From contig JAGYMW010000014.1 in NCBI GenBank assembly GCA_018400435.1, forward strand, positions 1 to 38,031: a stretch of 38,031 bases of DNA, read 5' to 3'. Of this stretch, positions 14,888-24,233 are shown one piece after another (position 1 is the stretch's first letter; each line of letters opens with the position of its first letter). The notes beneath the pieces were generated by a model that saw only the letters and a program-made list of their open reading frames with translations, did no database searches and was not told where the DNA came from. The position numbers and the translations under genes are program-made. Source of the stretch: Bacillota bacterium (GTDB lineage: Bacteria; Bacillota; Dethiobacteria; DTU022).

Positions 14888-16972
14888 TTACTTTTTCTCT
14901 CTGTCAGAGCAAACTGGCCAGCCGATTGTAGTACGCTCGATCACCTTTTCAAAAACTATCAGCATAGCAGGCAGCAAGGAAAATATAACTACCATGCTGA
15001 TCAATGCCCCCCGGCCGATAAGCAGAGTCATTTCCCTGGTTGTTTTTATCCCTGCGATCAGGGAAATGCTGAATGTTGCTGCAAAAAGGATCAGGGCACT
15101 GGTGAGGATAGATCGGCCGGTATCCTTTATGGTCTGTCCGGTTGCTTTTATTCGTTCCCCCATTATGCCCAGGTTTTCGCGATATCTCAGCGTAAACAGG
15201 ATGGCGTAATCAACAGTTGCCCCCAGCTGGATGGCCCCGATTATGATAGGGGTCAGTGAGGATACCGGTTCTCCCTGGTAATATAAAAAACTGAGATTGA
15301 TCCAGATAGCCAGTTGAACGGCCAGAACCAGCAGAAGGGGAAGTGACAATGATCGGAAGCTGATTGCAATGATCAGGCCTATGGCAATAACAGAAAAGAG
15401 GGCTACATTGCGGGCATCAACTTCGGACAGGGTTGCCATGTCCCTCGTCTGGGCAGGTTGGCCTGCAACGTAATATTCATCGTGCAGGGAGCCGGCTATT
15501 TCTCTGATGCGATCGATGGTAATGAAAATTTCTTTTTCTTCTGCCTCAGGTGACAGGAATACCATGATGTTGCGGTAGCCTCCCCCCTGGAACTCGCTGA
15601 TCATCTCTTCGGGGATCATCATATCCGGCACAGCGGGGTCAACCTGTTCTGAAACAGAAACTACAGAATCAACGTGTTCAACTTTGCTCAGCAGGTCAAC
15701 AAGATCGCTCTCCCTTTTCCGGCCTTCGTCGGGAGTAATTAAATAGGCTACATCTACAGCACCGTATTCTTCCATGATTTCGTCAGTAGCTGCTGCAGCT
15801 TGTGAATTGCGGGGTAAATAATGAACATTAGAATAATAGTATTCTACATTATCCTGAGCAAGATAGGCCGGCACAGCAATAATGATAAATACAATCAATA
15901 TCACCGATCGGGATTTAGGCAGCAGCTTCGCCGTTGTTTGAAAAGATGGCAGAATGGCCCGGTGTCGATAGCGGCTGCTGAAAGGATAAAATGTCAGAAT
16001 CAGGCCGGGCAGCAGTGTCAGGGTGACAAGCAGACTGATCACAATCCCTTTGCCCAGAACCAAACCCATGTCTCCACCGATTCCATTTTCCATCACCATC
16101 AGGGCGACAAAACCGCCAATTGTAGTCAGGGCACTGGAAGCAATAGTAACAGCAGTTTTACTGATTGTATTAACCATCGCTTCTTCAATGCCAATCCCTT
16201 TTGCCTTTTCTTCTTCAAACCGGTGCATCAGAAATATGGCATAATCCAGCGATATACCAAGTTGCATTACCGCGGCAATCGAAGCAGTCAGGAAGGAGAT
16301 TTCCCCCTGGAAAAAGTTGCTTCCCATGTTGATAACAATAGCTACTCCAACCGCGGCCAGGAACAGGATCGGGTCCAGATAAAGAGAAGTAGAAATGGTT
16401 AAGACTAACAGGATCATGATTACTGCAACAGTTGTATACTGGAGCATTTCATCATCGATTGCCATCTGCATATCGGTTAAAATGACCGGTTCGCCGCCGA
16501 AATAGAGATCATTGTCCGCTCCGGTGATAGCGTTTATTTCCAGGACAGCAGCAACAGTTCTTTCACTGCGGGCATTTTCTGAAAACTGGATTTGCAACAA
16601 TACCGTGTTATCCGTTGTGAATCTATCTCTGAGCGTGGGATCCATAAATTCCCTGGGCATATATATATCGCTGTAGCTACCAAGCCAGGAAATTTTATTG
16701 ATACCTTCAATATTTTCCAGTTCTTTGATTAAAAGCTCAATTTCAAAATTTCTTTTATCCCTGGCCATCATCAAACCGAGTCCGGATAGAGCGAATTCTT
16801 TTTCCAGGATCTCTTCCCCCTGCTTTGAATTCAGATTGTCCGGCATATAGGAAAGCAGGTCGTAATTAACTCCGGTGGTCAGGTAGCCGATAATAGCCGG
16901 GATCAGTAAAAGTATGTAGCCGGCGATTATTAATTTCCTGTATTTAACGATAAGACGGCTCAACTTCTGCAT
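14888..16972 (-). CDS. MMPL/RND-superfamily exporter
   Basis: 694 residues with the RND two-fold layout: one helix (about 13-31), a large external loop (about 33-175), five helices (about 178-330), then the same pattern again with helix about 353-370, loop to about 505, and five helices to about 680. Characteristic segments are LGISLDYAIFLMHRFEEE and, in the second half, LGATVDYAILFTLRYREN, the Asp-Tyr pairs of the proton relay in helices 4 and 10. Such proteins export lipids, hopanoids or drugs using the proton gradient. ATG at 16972 follows GGAGAGG. First gene of a three-gene operon with the coiled-coil exoprotein and TetR. Confidence 0.92.
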   Translation of the reverse strand: MQKLSRLIVKYRKLIIAGYILLLIPAIIGYLTTGVNYDLLSYMPDNLNSKQGEEILEKEFALSGLGLMMARDKRNFEIELLIKELENIEGINKISWLGSYSDIYMPREFMDPTLRDRFTTDNTVLLQIQFSENARSERTVAAVLEINAITGADNDLYFGGEPVILTDMQMAIDDEMLQYTTVAVIMILLVLTISTSLYLDPILFLAAVGVAIVINMGSNFFQGEISFLTASIAAVMQLGISLDYAIFLMHRFEEEKAKGIGIEEAMVNTISKTAVTIASSALTTIGGFVALMVMENGIGGDMGLVLGKGIVISLLVTLTLLPGLILTFYPFSSRYRHRAILPSFQTTAKLLPKSRSVILIVFIIIAVPAYLAQDNVEYYYSNVHYLPRNSQAAAATDEIMEEYGAVDVAYLITPDEGRKRESDLVDLLSKVEHVDSVVSVSEQVDPAVPDMMIPEEMISEFQGGGYRNIMVFLSPEAEEKEIFITIDRIREIAGSLHDEYYVAGQPAQTRDMATLSEVDARNVALFSVIAIGLIIAISFRSLSLPLLLVLAVQLAIWINLSFLYYQGEPVSSLTPIIIGAIQLGATVDYAILFTLRYRENLGIMGERIKATGQTIKDTGRSILTSALILFAATFSISLIAGIKTTREMTLLIGRGALISMVVIFSLLPAMLIVFEKVIERTTIGWPVCSDREKK

Positions 16973-17016
16973 GAGTTACCTCTCCGGCACATTTTTACGG
17001 ATCTAACGTTTATTTT

Positions 17017-17054
17017 AAACAAGTAATTTAAACTAATGTTTTAATTACTTGTTT
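17017..17054 (-). promoter_or_regulatory. Long operator palindrome of the MMPL operon (predicted TetR site)
   Basis: AAACAAGTAATT (17017-17028) is the exact reverse complement of AATTACTTGTTT (17043-17054). Between them AAAC (17030-17033) pairs with GTTT (17038-17041), so the full 38 bp is a palindrome with one mismatched pair outside the central TAAT. It spans the predicted start site (near 17050) of the leftward operon, the position expected for TetR repression, and is long enough for two dimers as in QacR. Confidence 0.75.
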
Positions 17055-17056
17055 GC

Positions 17057-17085
17057 ATTATAATGCTCTGCCGAAGTATTGTCAA
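17057..17085 (-). promoter_or_regulatory. Consensus sigma-A promoter of the MMPL operon
   Basis: On the minus strand TTGACA (17085-17080) and TATAAT (17062-17057) are both perfect consensus hexamers separated by exactly 17 bp. Such a strong promoter needs a repressor, consistent with the adjoining palindrome. Confidence 0.85.
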
Positions 17086-17123
17086 ACTGTAATTTATTGA
17101 TTTTGATATTTAATAAAAAAACC

Positions 17124-17152
17124 TTAACAAAAAGGATCCTCTGTTATATAAT
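17124..17152 (+). promoter_or_regulatory. Promoter of the trk genes
   Basis: TTAACA (17124-17129) and TATAAT (17147-17152) with a 17-bp spacer predict a start near 17159 and a leader of about 155 nt. It is back to back with the MMPL promoter, the -35 boxes being 38 bp apart. Confidence 0.7.
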
Positions 17153-17168
17153 GTAGCGGAATTGATCG

Positions 17169-17207
17169 AATCTGAAAGGGACGGTTTTTAATCGTCCCTT
17201 TCAGATT
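17169..17207 (+). other. 15-bp perfect stem-loop in the trk leader
   Basis: AATCTGAAAGGGACG (17169-17183) pairs exactly with CGTCCCTTTCAGATT (17193-17207) around a 9-nt loop. It begins about 10 nt after the predicted start and has no T-tract, so it is a leader structure, perhaps stabilising the mRNA, rather than a plain terminator. I see no c-di-AMP riboswitch conserved elements. Confidence 0.65.
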
Positions 17208-17314
17208 GAAGAATGAAAACAGGTTTTGGCTGTCAATAATATTTGCATTGGGATATTTTCTTGGTTAATATAAGTGAGGATATCTGTTTCTGCTGCTCTC
17301 GGAAGGTGGATTTG

Positions 17315-18719
17315 ATGGAATGCGCATATTTTTTTGGCGGTGGCGGTGTTGGTTATGAGCTGGCCCGCAATCTATCTGAAAAAACCAGGATGTTGTGGTT
17401 ATCGAAAAAAGCGAAAGCAAGGCCCGCCGCTTTCAGGAAGCTCTCGATGTGATGGTCATGGTAGATAATGGAGCAAACGCTTCTGTCCTGGAAAAAGCGG
17501 ATATTAAAAATGGTGATATGCTGATCGCCGTGACCCAGCATGATGAGATTAATATTATTGCCTGTATGCTGGTCAAAAAATATGATGTTCCACTGACTAT
17601 TTGCCGCATTCGCAATTCAGGGTATGTCGATCAGACTTCAGTTTTAACACCAAAGCAGCTCGGCATTGACCTTGTTATTAACCCCGAAAAAGTAGTCGCA
17701 CTGGAGATTTCGAGGATGCTTCATTTCCCGGCAGACAGCGAAATAGAATATTTTAACCGGGGCAAAGTAATGATGCTCGGAGTTACCGTAGGGGAGGAAG
17801 CTGGCATAGCAGGTGTGCCTATAAAAATATACAGATGCAAGGTCAGGAGGCCATTATTGTTGGGGTTAGCAATAACAAAGGTCAGTTCGCTGTCCCCGGT
17901 GGGAGTGACATTATTAATCCAGGGGATAAAATTTACCTGCTCGGCAGCAGTGGAGCATTAAAAAATCTGTGCACCCTGCTGCATCACGAAAGCTGCTTAA
18001 TCCGCCAGGTAACCATCCTGGGCGGAGGGATGATTTTCCTCTTGCTGGCTCAAATGCTTGAAGAGAGCAACCAGCCTTTCTTTGTAAAAATAATTGAGAA
18101 AAAAGTTGAACGGTGTGAAGAGCTCAGCAGGTTATTAAGGAAAACCCTTGTTTTACAGGGTGATGCTACCGAGATCGCTATGCTCAAGTAAGAGGATCTG
18201 GAGACAGCCGATGCAGTGATTGCTGCAACCGGCGACGATCGTTTTAATATCGTTGCAGCTTTAATGGCCAGGCAGTTTGGTGTTGAAAAGATTATTTGTG
18301 AAGTGAGAAAACCGCAGTACGTTTCCGTATATAGCACCCTCGGTATTGACAGCGTAATCAATCCCCGTTTACTGGCAGCGGCCCAGATTGTGCGTTTTAC
18401 AAGACGGGAAGAAGTTGTTGCTCTTTCAATCCTGCAGAATGAAAAAGCGGAGATCGTTGAGCTGGTTTTGCCTGAGTCGGCCAAAGTGGCTAATAAAAAA
18501 ATAGCCGAAGCCCGTCTTCCGCGAGGGATGCTAATCGGTTCCATTGTCCGCGATGGTGAACTGATCATTCCCAGCGGAAGGACAAAGTTACAGCCCGGAG
18601 ACCACCTGGTTATTTTTGCTGTTCCCCAGGTCAGCGTTAAATTGGATCGTTATTTTGCTCCGCTCGCTACCAGGGGAGTCCGTAAACATCGAGCAGTTGA
18701 CATCCCTGGCACGGAATAA
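17315..18719 (+). pseudogene. trkA: Trk K+ uptake NAD-binding protein, multiply disrupted
   Basis: The four reading frames join into one TrkA of about 465 residues: two Rossmann (RCK_N) domains and two RCK_C domains. Start is ATG 17315 behind GGAAGGTGG. Lesion 1: the A-run 17379-17384 has six A; a seventh restores SEKNQDVVVIEKSES. Lesion 2: the A-run 17823-17827 has five A; a sixth restores GVPIKNIQMQGQEAII. Lesion 3: TAA at 18189-18191 stands where family members have Glu (LK-stop-EDLETADAVIAATGDD). Each is a single-base change. TrkA normally gates the TrkH channel in response to NAD(H) or nucleotides; no functional product is expected from this sequence as written. Sequencing error is the alternative. 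Confidence 0.88.
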
Positions 18720-18770
18720 CAATTGCCTGCAAACTGATGAATTGGATCCGATCGGAGCGTGGAAATTTAG

Positions 18771-20248
18771 ATGAGCCGTTTTCGCATTTTTTACCTGCTG
18801 GGGATCATGCTTCTCTTTCTGGCCCTGATGATGCTTATCGCCTCTTTCTGGTCTCTCGGCGAGCAGGGGCCGGACCGAATGGCTTTTTTGAAAGCGATTC
18901 TGTTAACAGCCGGAGTCGGCTTTTTTTTGTTTAAGCTATTTTCGGGTGCTACCCGTAAAGAATTGAGCCTGGTGGAAAATTTTACCCTGGTAGCACTGGC
19001 CTGGTTTGTTGCTGGTATTTTTGGTGCTCTGCCGTTTCATTATTTTGGACTTTTTGATGGGAGTTTTATTGACGCCTATTTTGAAGCGGTTTCCGGGTTT
19101 ACCACAACAGGGGCAACCCTGCTGGATGATATTGAAAATATACCGCGGGGGCTGCTTCTCTGGCGCGCTCTCACGCAGTGGCTCGGCGGCATGGGGATTA
19201 TCGTTCTTTTCCTGGCTATCCTGCCCCGTTTTGGTTTTCGCAGTATGACTATGTTTAAAGCAGAACTGCCCGGCCCCATTGCCGAACGTCTTGTGCCACG
19301 CGTGGTGGAAACAGCACGCCGGCTCTGGTTTATTTATGTAGTTCTGAACCTGTCTGAAATAATCCTGTTAATAATCTGCGGGCTCGATTTTTTCGATGCC
19401 CCCACTCATTCTTTTACGACAATGCCAACAGGAGGGTTTTCCACTTACACCTCCAGTATAGCTGCTTTTAATAACCCTGCCGCGGAAATAGTGTTTACTT
19501 TGTTTATGTTTCTTGCCGGGGCCAACTTCGTTCTTTATTTCCGTCTAATCCGGGGGGATTTCAGCATTCACAGAAACCCAGAGCTGTGCTTTTATACAGC
19601 AGTTACAGCCCTGGCTGTTATTCTGATCACTGCTGATATCTACAACCTGTGCGAGGGAGAAATATTTGCAGCTCTGCGATTGGCAGCATTCCAGGTTGTT
19701 TCAATAATAACCACGACCGGATATGCCACAACCAATTTTGATGCCTGGCATCATTTTTCCTGTGTTTTGCTCCTCGGGCTGATGTTTATTGGAGTATGCG
19801 GAGGTTCAAACGGCGGGGCAATAAAGCAGGTTCGCGTCATGCTGATGCTTAAATTTTCTATCCGTGAGCTTTCGAATCTGGTCCACCCATCGGCGATCTC
19901 TTCAATCAAGCTGGGTGATCAAAATTTATCTGAAGAAGTCCTGCGCCCGATTATGGGTTTCGGTTTTCTTTACTTTGCCCTGACTGTTTTTGCCACCCTA
20001 ATTTTAAATGGGCTTGGTTTGGATTTCGAAACTTCTCTTTCCGCTGTTGCGGCCACTATTGGCAATGTCGGGCCCGGCCTGGCCGGGGTGGGTCCTCTCC
20101 ATACCATACCTATCAGGTCATTCCTCCCGTGGGCAGAGTTATGCTCTCCATTATGATGGTAGTCGGTCGCCTGGAGGTGTATACTGTCCTTGTTATTTTC
20201 CTGCCGGAATCGAGACGTCTCTGGCGTAATGTTCTGGCTTCAAAATAA
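18771..20248 (+). pseudogene. trkH: Trk potassium channel subunit, C-terminally frameshifted
   Basis: The K+-translocating subunit with four pore loops, all visible: GFTTTGAT, MPTGGFST, TTGYATTN and TIGNVGPG. The reading frame as written stops at 20156 (461 residues) in unrelated residues. The direct repeat ATACC-ATACC (20101-20110) is a 5-bp tandem duplication; removing one copy restores HTYQVIPPVGRVMLS and runs on through GRLEVYTVLVIF to a TAA at 20246-20248, about 490 residues in all, the normal TrkH C-terminus with its last membrane helix. The start ATG 18771 has a weak GGAGCG upstream. It follows the broken trkA by 51 bp in the same operon. The pore is intact but the last helix and tail are lost. 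Confidence 0.88.
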
Positions 20249-20398
20249 CCGGACGATTAATTGACCGGAGTGGTTAACCGGGGCGATGATTATCGGGCAG
20301 CAGGAATGATCCGGGAAAAGGCAGGATTAAAGCTATTTAATAACGAAATAATAAACAAGTGTGTTTAAAAATATTGTATGGAAGTGCAGGTGAAATAG

Positions 20399-22210
20399 AT
20401 GTCCATCAGCTACATAAACGGTGATAGAATATATTATGCTTTTCTGGCTGGAGCCAGGGAAGTCGTTCTGAATAAGGCAAGGCTGAACAAAATAAATGTA
20501 TTTCCGGTATATGACAGCGACACTGGTAACAATCTCGCGGCAACTTTTAATTATATTGTTGATTCAGTGAAGCCTTCACGAAGCATTAGCGATACGCTTC
20601 GTTCTATTGCCGATGCTTCACTCAGTGGGGCAAGAGGGAACTCGGGGATTATCATGGCCTCTTTTATAAACGGTATTTCCAGGGAAACAGGTCATCATAA
20701 GCGTCTTTCGACAAGGTCCTTTGCCCAATCGGTCCAAAATGCGGTGCCTTATGCTTATAATGCCGTTTCTAACCCTGTTGAAGGGACCATGCTCACTGTT
20801 CTTCATGATTGGGCTGATACATTTCAACGGCTGGCTAAAGAAACCAATGATTTTGTTAGAGTATTCCTTAAATCGGTTGAACGGGCCCGGCAGTCCCTGA
20901 AAGAAACACCGGATAAATTGAAGGTGTTGAAAGAAGCCTCGGTGGTCGATGCCGGTGCACAGGGTTTCGTTCTTTTCCTCGAGGGAGTGGCCAAACTTAT
21001 TAACACCGGAGATTTAAAAACCCTGCTGTATGGAGAAGCTCCTGATGCGGCAGTGGCGGAATCGGCAGCAGTCATGGGGGGAGATATTGAGTACCGTTAT
21101 TGCTCTGAAGGATTGGTAGCCGGGACAGCTATTGACCACGCCCGACTCAGACAATCGCTGGAGAGCCTCGGGGATTCGTTAATTATTGCCGGTACATCCG
21201 AGAAAACAAAGGTTCACATGCATACAAACGAGCCTGAAAAATTTTTCTCAAGTTTGTTTGAGTACGGCACCGTAACCAACCAGAAAGTTGACGATATGCT
21301 CCGGCAGTACCAGGTAGTTCATCAAAGATTGGCTGAAGTGGCGGTGGTGACTGATTCTGCGGCAGATCTACCCCCTGAATTAATTAATGAACATCAGATT
21401 AGCATTGTCCCGATCAATATCAACATAGACGGATCCGCATTTCTGGATAAAGTATCAGTGAAACCTGAACAAGTTTATGATCTGGCCGGCCGGGCATCTG
21501 AATACCCTTCTTATTCTCCGCCTTCCTTTAATGCTGTTTATCATCAGCTTTCCTTTATTGCCGAACACTATCAATCAGTGATCATAATCTCGGCTTCCAG
21601 AGAATTTAGCTCTACCGGAGATATATTTGAGAAAGTAGCCGAGAAATTACGCGATGATGGAACGGCTGTTAATGTAATTAACTCGCACACAAAATCGGGT
21701 GCTCACGGCTTGCTGGTTCTTAAAGCAGCCCGAATGGCTGCCAGGGGTTGCAGTTATGAAGAGATCGTGGATAGCATTGAAAACCTTCTATCCCGGGTCA
21801 AAATGTTTGTCAGCATGGCCGATTTCAAATATCTGGTCCGCAGCGGCAGGTTCAGCTTCCTGCAGAATTTTGTATTCTCCCTTTTTAAGCTCAAACCCCT
21901 TGTTACTTTGGATGAAGAGGGCCGAGACAAGCTTTTTGCCGTTGCTGTAAACCAAAGGGCAAGCCTCAATAAAATTGTTAACGCTGTTAAAAAGATCAAC
22001 AATGGAACGCCAATCGACAGCTACTGTATTGTTCATGCCGGGGCTGCGGAACTGGCAGAAAACTGTGGCCAGGTCATTGCCGGTTTGCTTCAAAAAGAAC
22101 CGGAATATGTAACAGAAGTATCAGCGGCATTTGCAATAAATACTGGCCGTGGAGCTGTAGCTATTTGCACAGTCTCTGACACTGGAAAGGAAGAGTGTGC
22201 CCTGTGCTGA
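20399..22210 (+). CDS. FakA-FakB type fusion: DhaL/DAK2 kinase domain plus DegV fatty-acid-binding domain
   Basis: 603 residues. Residues 1-200 are a DhaL-type ATP-binding domain with the Mg-binding NVFPVYDSDTGNN (Asp39, Asp41) and SGARGNSG; about 225-310 is the FakA middle domain ending KVHMHTNEPEKF. From about residue 314 (VVTDSAADLPPELI) to the end is a DegV/FakB domain that binds a fatty acid. In staphylococci FakA and FakB are separate proteins that phosphorylate exogenous fatty acids; here kinase and lipid carrier are one chain, and the usual FakA C-terminal domain is absent. Start ATG 20399 follows CAGGTG. It is intact although flanked by broken genes, and its TGA overlaps the next gene's start. 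Confidence 0.88.
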   Translation: MSISYINGDRIYYAFLAGAREVVLNKARLNKINVFPVYDSDTGNNLAATFNYIVDSVKPSRSISDTLRSIADASLSGARGNSGIIMASFINGISRETGHHKRLSTRSFAQSVQNAVPYAYNAVSNPVEGTMLTVLHDWADTFQRLAKETNDFVRVFLKSVERARQSLKETPDKLKVLKEASVVDAGAQGFVLFLEGVAKLINTGDLKTLLYGEAPDAAVAESAAVMGGDIEYRYCSEGLVAGTAIDHARLRQSLESLGDSLIIAGTSEKTKVHMHTNEPEKFFSSLFEYGTVTNQKVDDMLRQYQVVHQRLAEVAVVTDSAADLPPELINEHQISIVPININIDGSAFLDKVSVKPEQVYDLAGRASEYPSYSPPSFNAVYHQLSFIAEHYQSVIIISASREFSSTGDIFEKVAEKLRDDGTAVNVINSHTKSGAHGLLVLKAARMAARGCSYEEIVDSIENLLSRVKMFVSMADFKYLVRSGRFSFLQNFVFSLFKLKPLVTLDEEGRDKLFAVAVNQRASLNKIVNAVKKINNGTPIDSYCIVHAGAAELAENCGQVIAGLLQKEPEYVTEVSAAFAINTGRGAVAICTVSDTGKEECALC

Positions 22211-23628
22211 TTAAACATATATTTACTGACAAAATTGCTCACAGTTCTTACATGCTCATCGGCAGCCGAAGCTGTGCGGTACTTGATCCACAGCGGGATG
22301 TTGATATTTACATCTAGGAGGCGCGCAGGCGGGGCGTTAAAATCACCATGATTATTCTTACCCACCTTCATGCCGATTTTGTTTCGGGGCATATAGATCT
22401 TGCCGAAAGAAGTGGAGCGGAAATCTATGTGCCTCTGGCGGCAGAGTGTACCTTTCAGCATAAGTCTGTTTCTGAAGGATACATCATTAAACTTGAAGAT
22501 ATGCGCCTCGAGGTCATTGAAACGCTCGGGCATACCCCGGAACACGTATCTTACATAGTTACCGATCTTTCCCGGGGTAAGGAGCCTGTCGGTATATTTG
22601 TCGGTGATCTTCTTTTTGTCGGCGACGTTGGGAGACCTGATATCTTTCCGAATAACGCGGAAGAACTGGCGGGCAAACTTTATGACAGCCTTTTTAATAA
22701 AATTCTGAAGCTGCCTGATCACTGCGAAATATACCCTGCTCACGGTGCAGGCTCTCTCTGTGGCAGGTCAATCGGGGCCAAACATCTTTCAACCCTCGGT
22801 TATGAAAAACTCTACAACCCTGCTCTGCAGATTAAAGCCAGGGAGGAATTCATTCGTTCGCTTACTGAAAATATGCCGTCTGCGCCGGATCATTTCCTTC
22901 GCTGCAGTGATATAAACCGACATGGGCCGAGACTGCTTTCATCCTTTGCGCCCCTTGAAGAGTTGAAGCCGCAAGAATTCAAGGAAGCGATTGCTGATTC
23001 GGAAGCCGTGGTAGTTGATATCCGCAGTTACTCCGCTTATGGCGGAATGAACATTGGGGGATCATACAATATTGAACTTCGGGGGAATTTCCCCACATTC
23101 GGCGGCTGGGTCTTACCGACGGACAGGGACATATACCTGGTCGGCGACAACTACAATGAAACAGTATTAGCGGCCCTCTGGCTGCGCAGAGTAGGCATGG
23201 ATCGGGTCAAGGGTTGCCTTGCCGGAGGTATGCCCCCCTGGGTAATGTCCGGCCTGGAAACGGAATCGGTGCAGTTGATTTCGACTGAAATATTACATGC
23301 TCTGGTCACAGGAAATAATCCGACAGCACTAATAGACATCCGTACCCCCCTCGAATATAACGACAGTCATATTGAAGGGGCGATCAATATCCCGGTCCCC
23401 GATCTCCGGATCCGGTACAGGGAACTTGACCCCGATTTGCCCTTGATACTGATCTGCAGTACCGGTTTTCGCTCCGGTCTTGCAGCAAGCATTCTAAAGC
23501 AGCATGGTTTTAAAGATATCAGTCATCTTGCAGGTGGAATGACCGGTTACAGCGCTGCTGGTTATGCCAAAAAATGTGACATTTGTGTCAACCCCCACGG
23601 TTCAAGGTTTGCCGTTACCATTCAGTAA
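22204..23628 (+). pseudogene. Metallo-beta-lactamase/rhodanese sulfur protein interrupted by an in-frame TAG
   Basis: An ETHE1-like persulfide dioxygenase-type domain followed by two rhodanese domains, about 474 codons. The probable start is GTG 22204, overlapping the previous stop codon. Codon 38 is TAG (22315-22317) within DVDIYI-stop-EARRRGVKIT, where relatives have Glu; the frame is otherwise open. The longest uninterrupted part starts at ATG 22348 and lacks the first beta strands. Metal motif is THLHADFVSGH; HGAGSLCG is also typical. Rhodanese 1 (about 260-350) has no Cys at its active site (YLVGDNYNET) and is structural; rhodanese 2 has the active LICSTGFRS loop. It would oxidise or transfer persulfide sulfur. 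Confidence 0.85.
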
Positions 23629-23726
23629 AGGAATACCGGCCTAAATAAAAAGTTGACGGTTTTTAAAGGAATTTCTGTTCTGAACCAAGAAGGCATTAAC
23701 TCATACCCGAATAAGGAGGATTTTTT

Positions 23727-24071
23727 GTGGATATATTTGTAAAAGCAAAAGAACTTGGTTCTGAAATCCGTAAAACCGACGAATTTAATGAATTGAACAG
23801 AACCACTGAGAATGTGAAAGGCGATCCCGAAGCCAATCAGCTAATTGAAAAAATTCAAAAATTACAGCAGCAAATTCAATTTTCTCAGCAATCGGGAGTG
23901 GAGCCAAACCAGGAGCAGATCGATGAATTCAACTCGGCGAAAGGGGAAATGGATGCCAGTTTGACCATCCAGGCCTATGCCCGGGCCCGCAACAATTTTG
24001 ATCAGCTTATGCAAGATGTTAACAAGGCCATTAGTGACGGTATCAACCCGGAACAAGAAAAAGAAGAATAA
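23727..24071 (+). CDS. YlbF/YmcA (Com_YlbF) family protein
   Basis: 114 residues, almost entirely helical, charged and Gln-rich, with the family pattern of an N-terminal AKELGSEIRKTDEF helix, central coiled-coil-like KIQKLQQQIQ, and a late helix NNFDQLMQDVNKAIS. In Bacillus, YlbF and YmcA form a complex with YaaT that promotes RNase Y mRNA processing and affects competence, biofilm and sporulation. Start is GTG 23727, fixed by the perfect AAGGAGGA at 23713-23720. It stands alone between two unrelated genes and is followed by a hairpin terminator. Confidence 0.85.
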   Translation: MDIFVKAKELGSEIRKTDEFNELNRTTENVKGDPEANQLIEKIQKLQQQIQFSQQSGVEPNQEQIDEFNSAKGEMDASLTIQAYARARNNFDQLMQDVNKAISDGINPEQEKEE

Positions 24072-24104
24072 ACAGCTACCCTGTGTATTAACTTATTAAC
24101 TTAT

Positions 24105-24136
24105 TGCCGGGCCGTTTTAATTGGCCCGGTTTAATT
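24105..24136 (+). terminator. Terminator after the YlbF-family gene
   Basis: CCGGGCC (24107-24113) pairs with GGCCCGG (24123-24129), followed by TTTAATTATTT. GC-rich stem with an interrupted T-tract; a plausible rho-independent terminator. Confidence 0.6.
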
Positions 24137-24233
24137 ATTTCAAAAAACTTCATGAAGCTGGATAGTTTCTTTTTCCGGGCAGGCTTGATTGCATCAACTT
24201 ATTTGCAGACAACAAAAAGAAGGTGTCAGGTCT

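Noticed and set aside
17159-17314. c-di-AMP (ydaO-type) riboswitch in the trk leader
   Set aside because: Expected by function, but the conserved elements of that riboswitch are not visible; only a simple hairpin is present.
17379-17384. Programmed slippage on the A-run in trkA
   Set aside because: A run of six A could slip, but the gene has two further lesions that slippage at this site would not repair.
22315-22317. TAG read as pyrrolysine in the MBL-rhodanese gene
   Set aside because: The nearby trkA stop is TAA, relatives have Glu at the position, and no Pyl genes or insertion context are seen.
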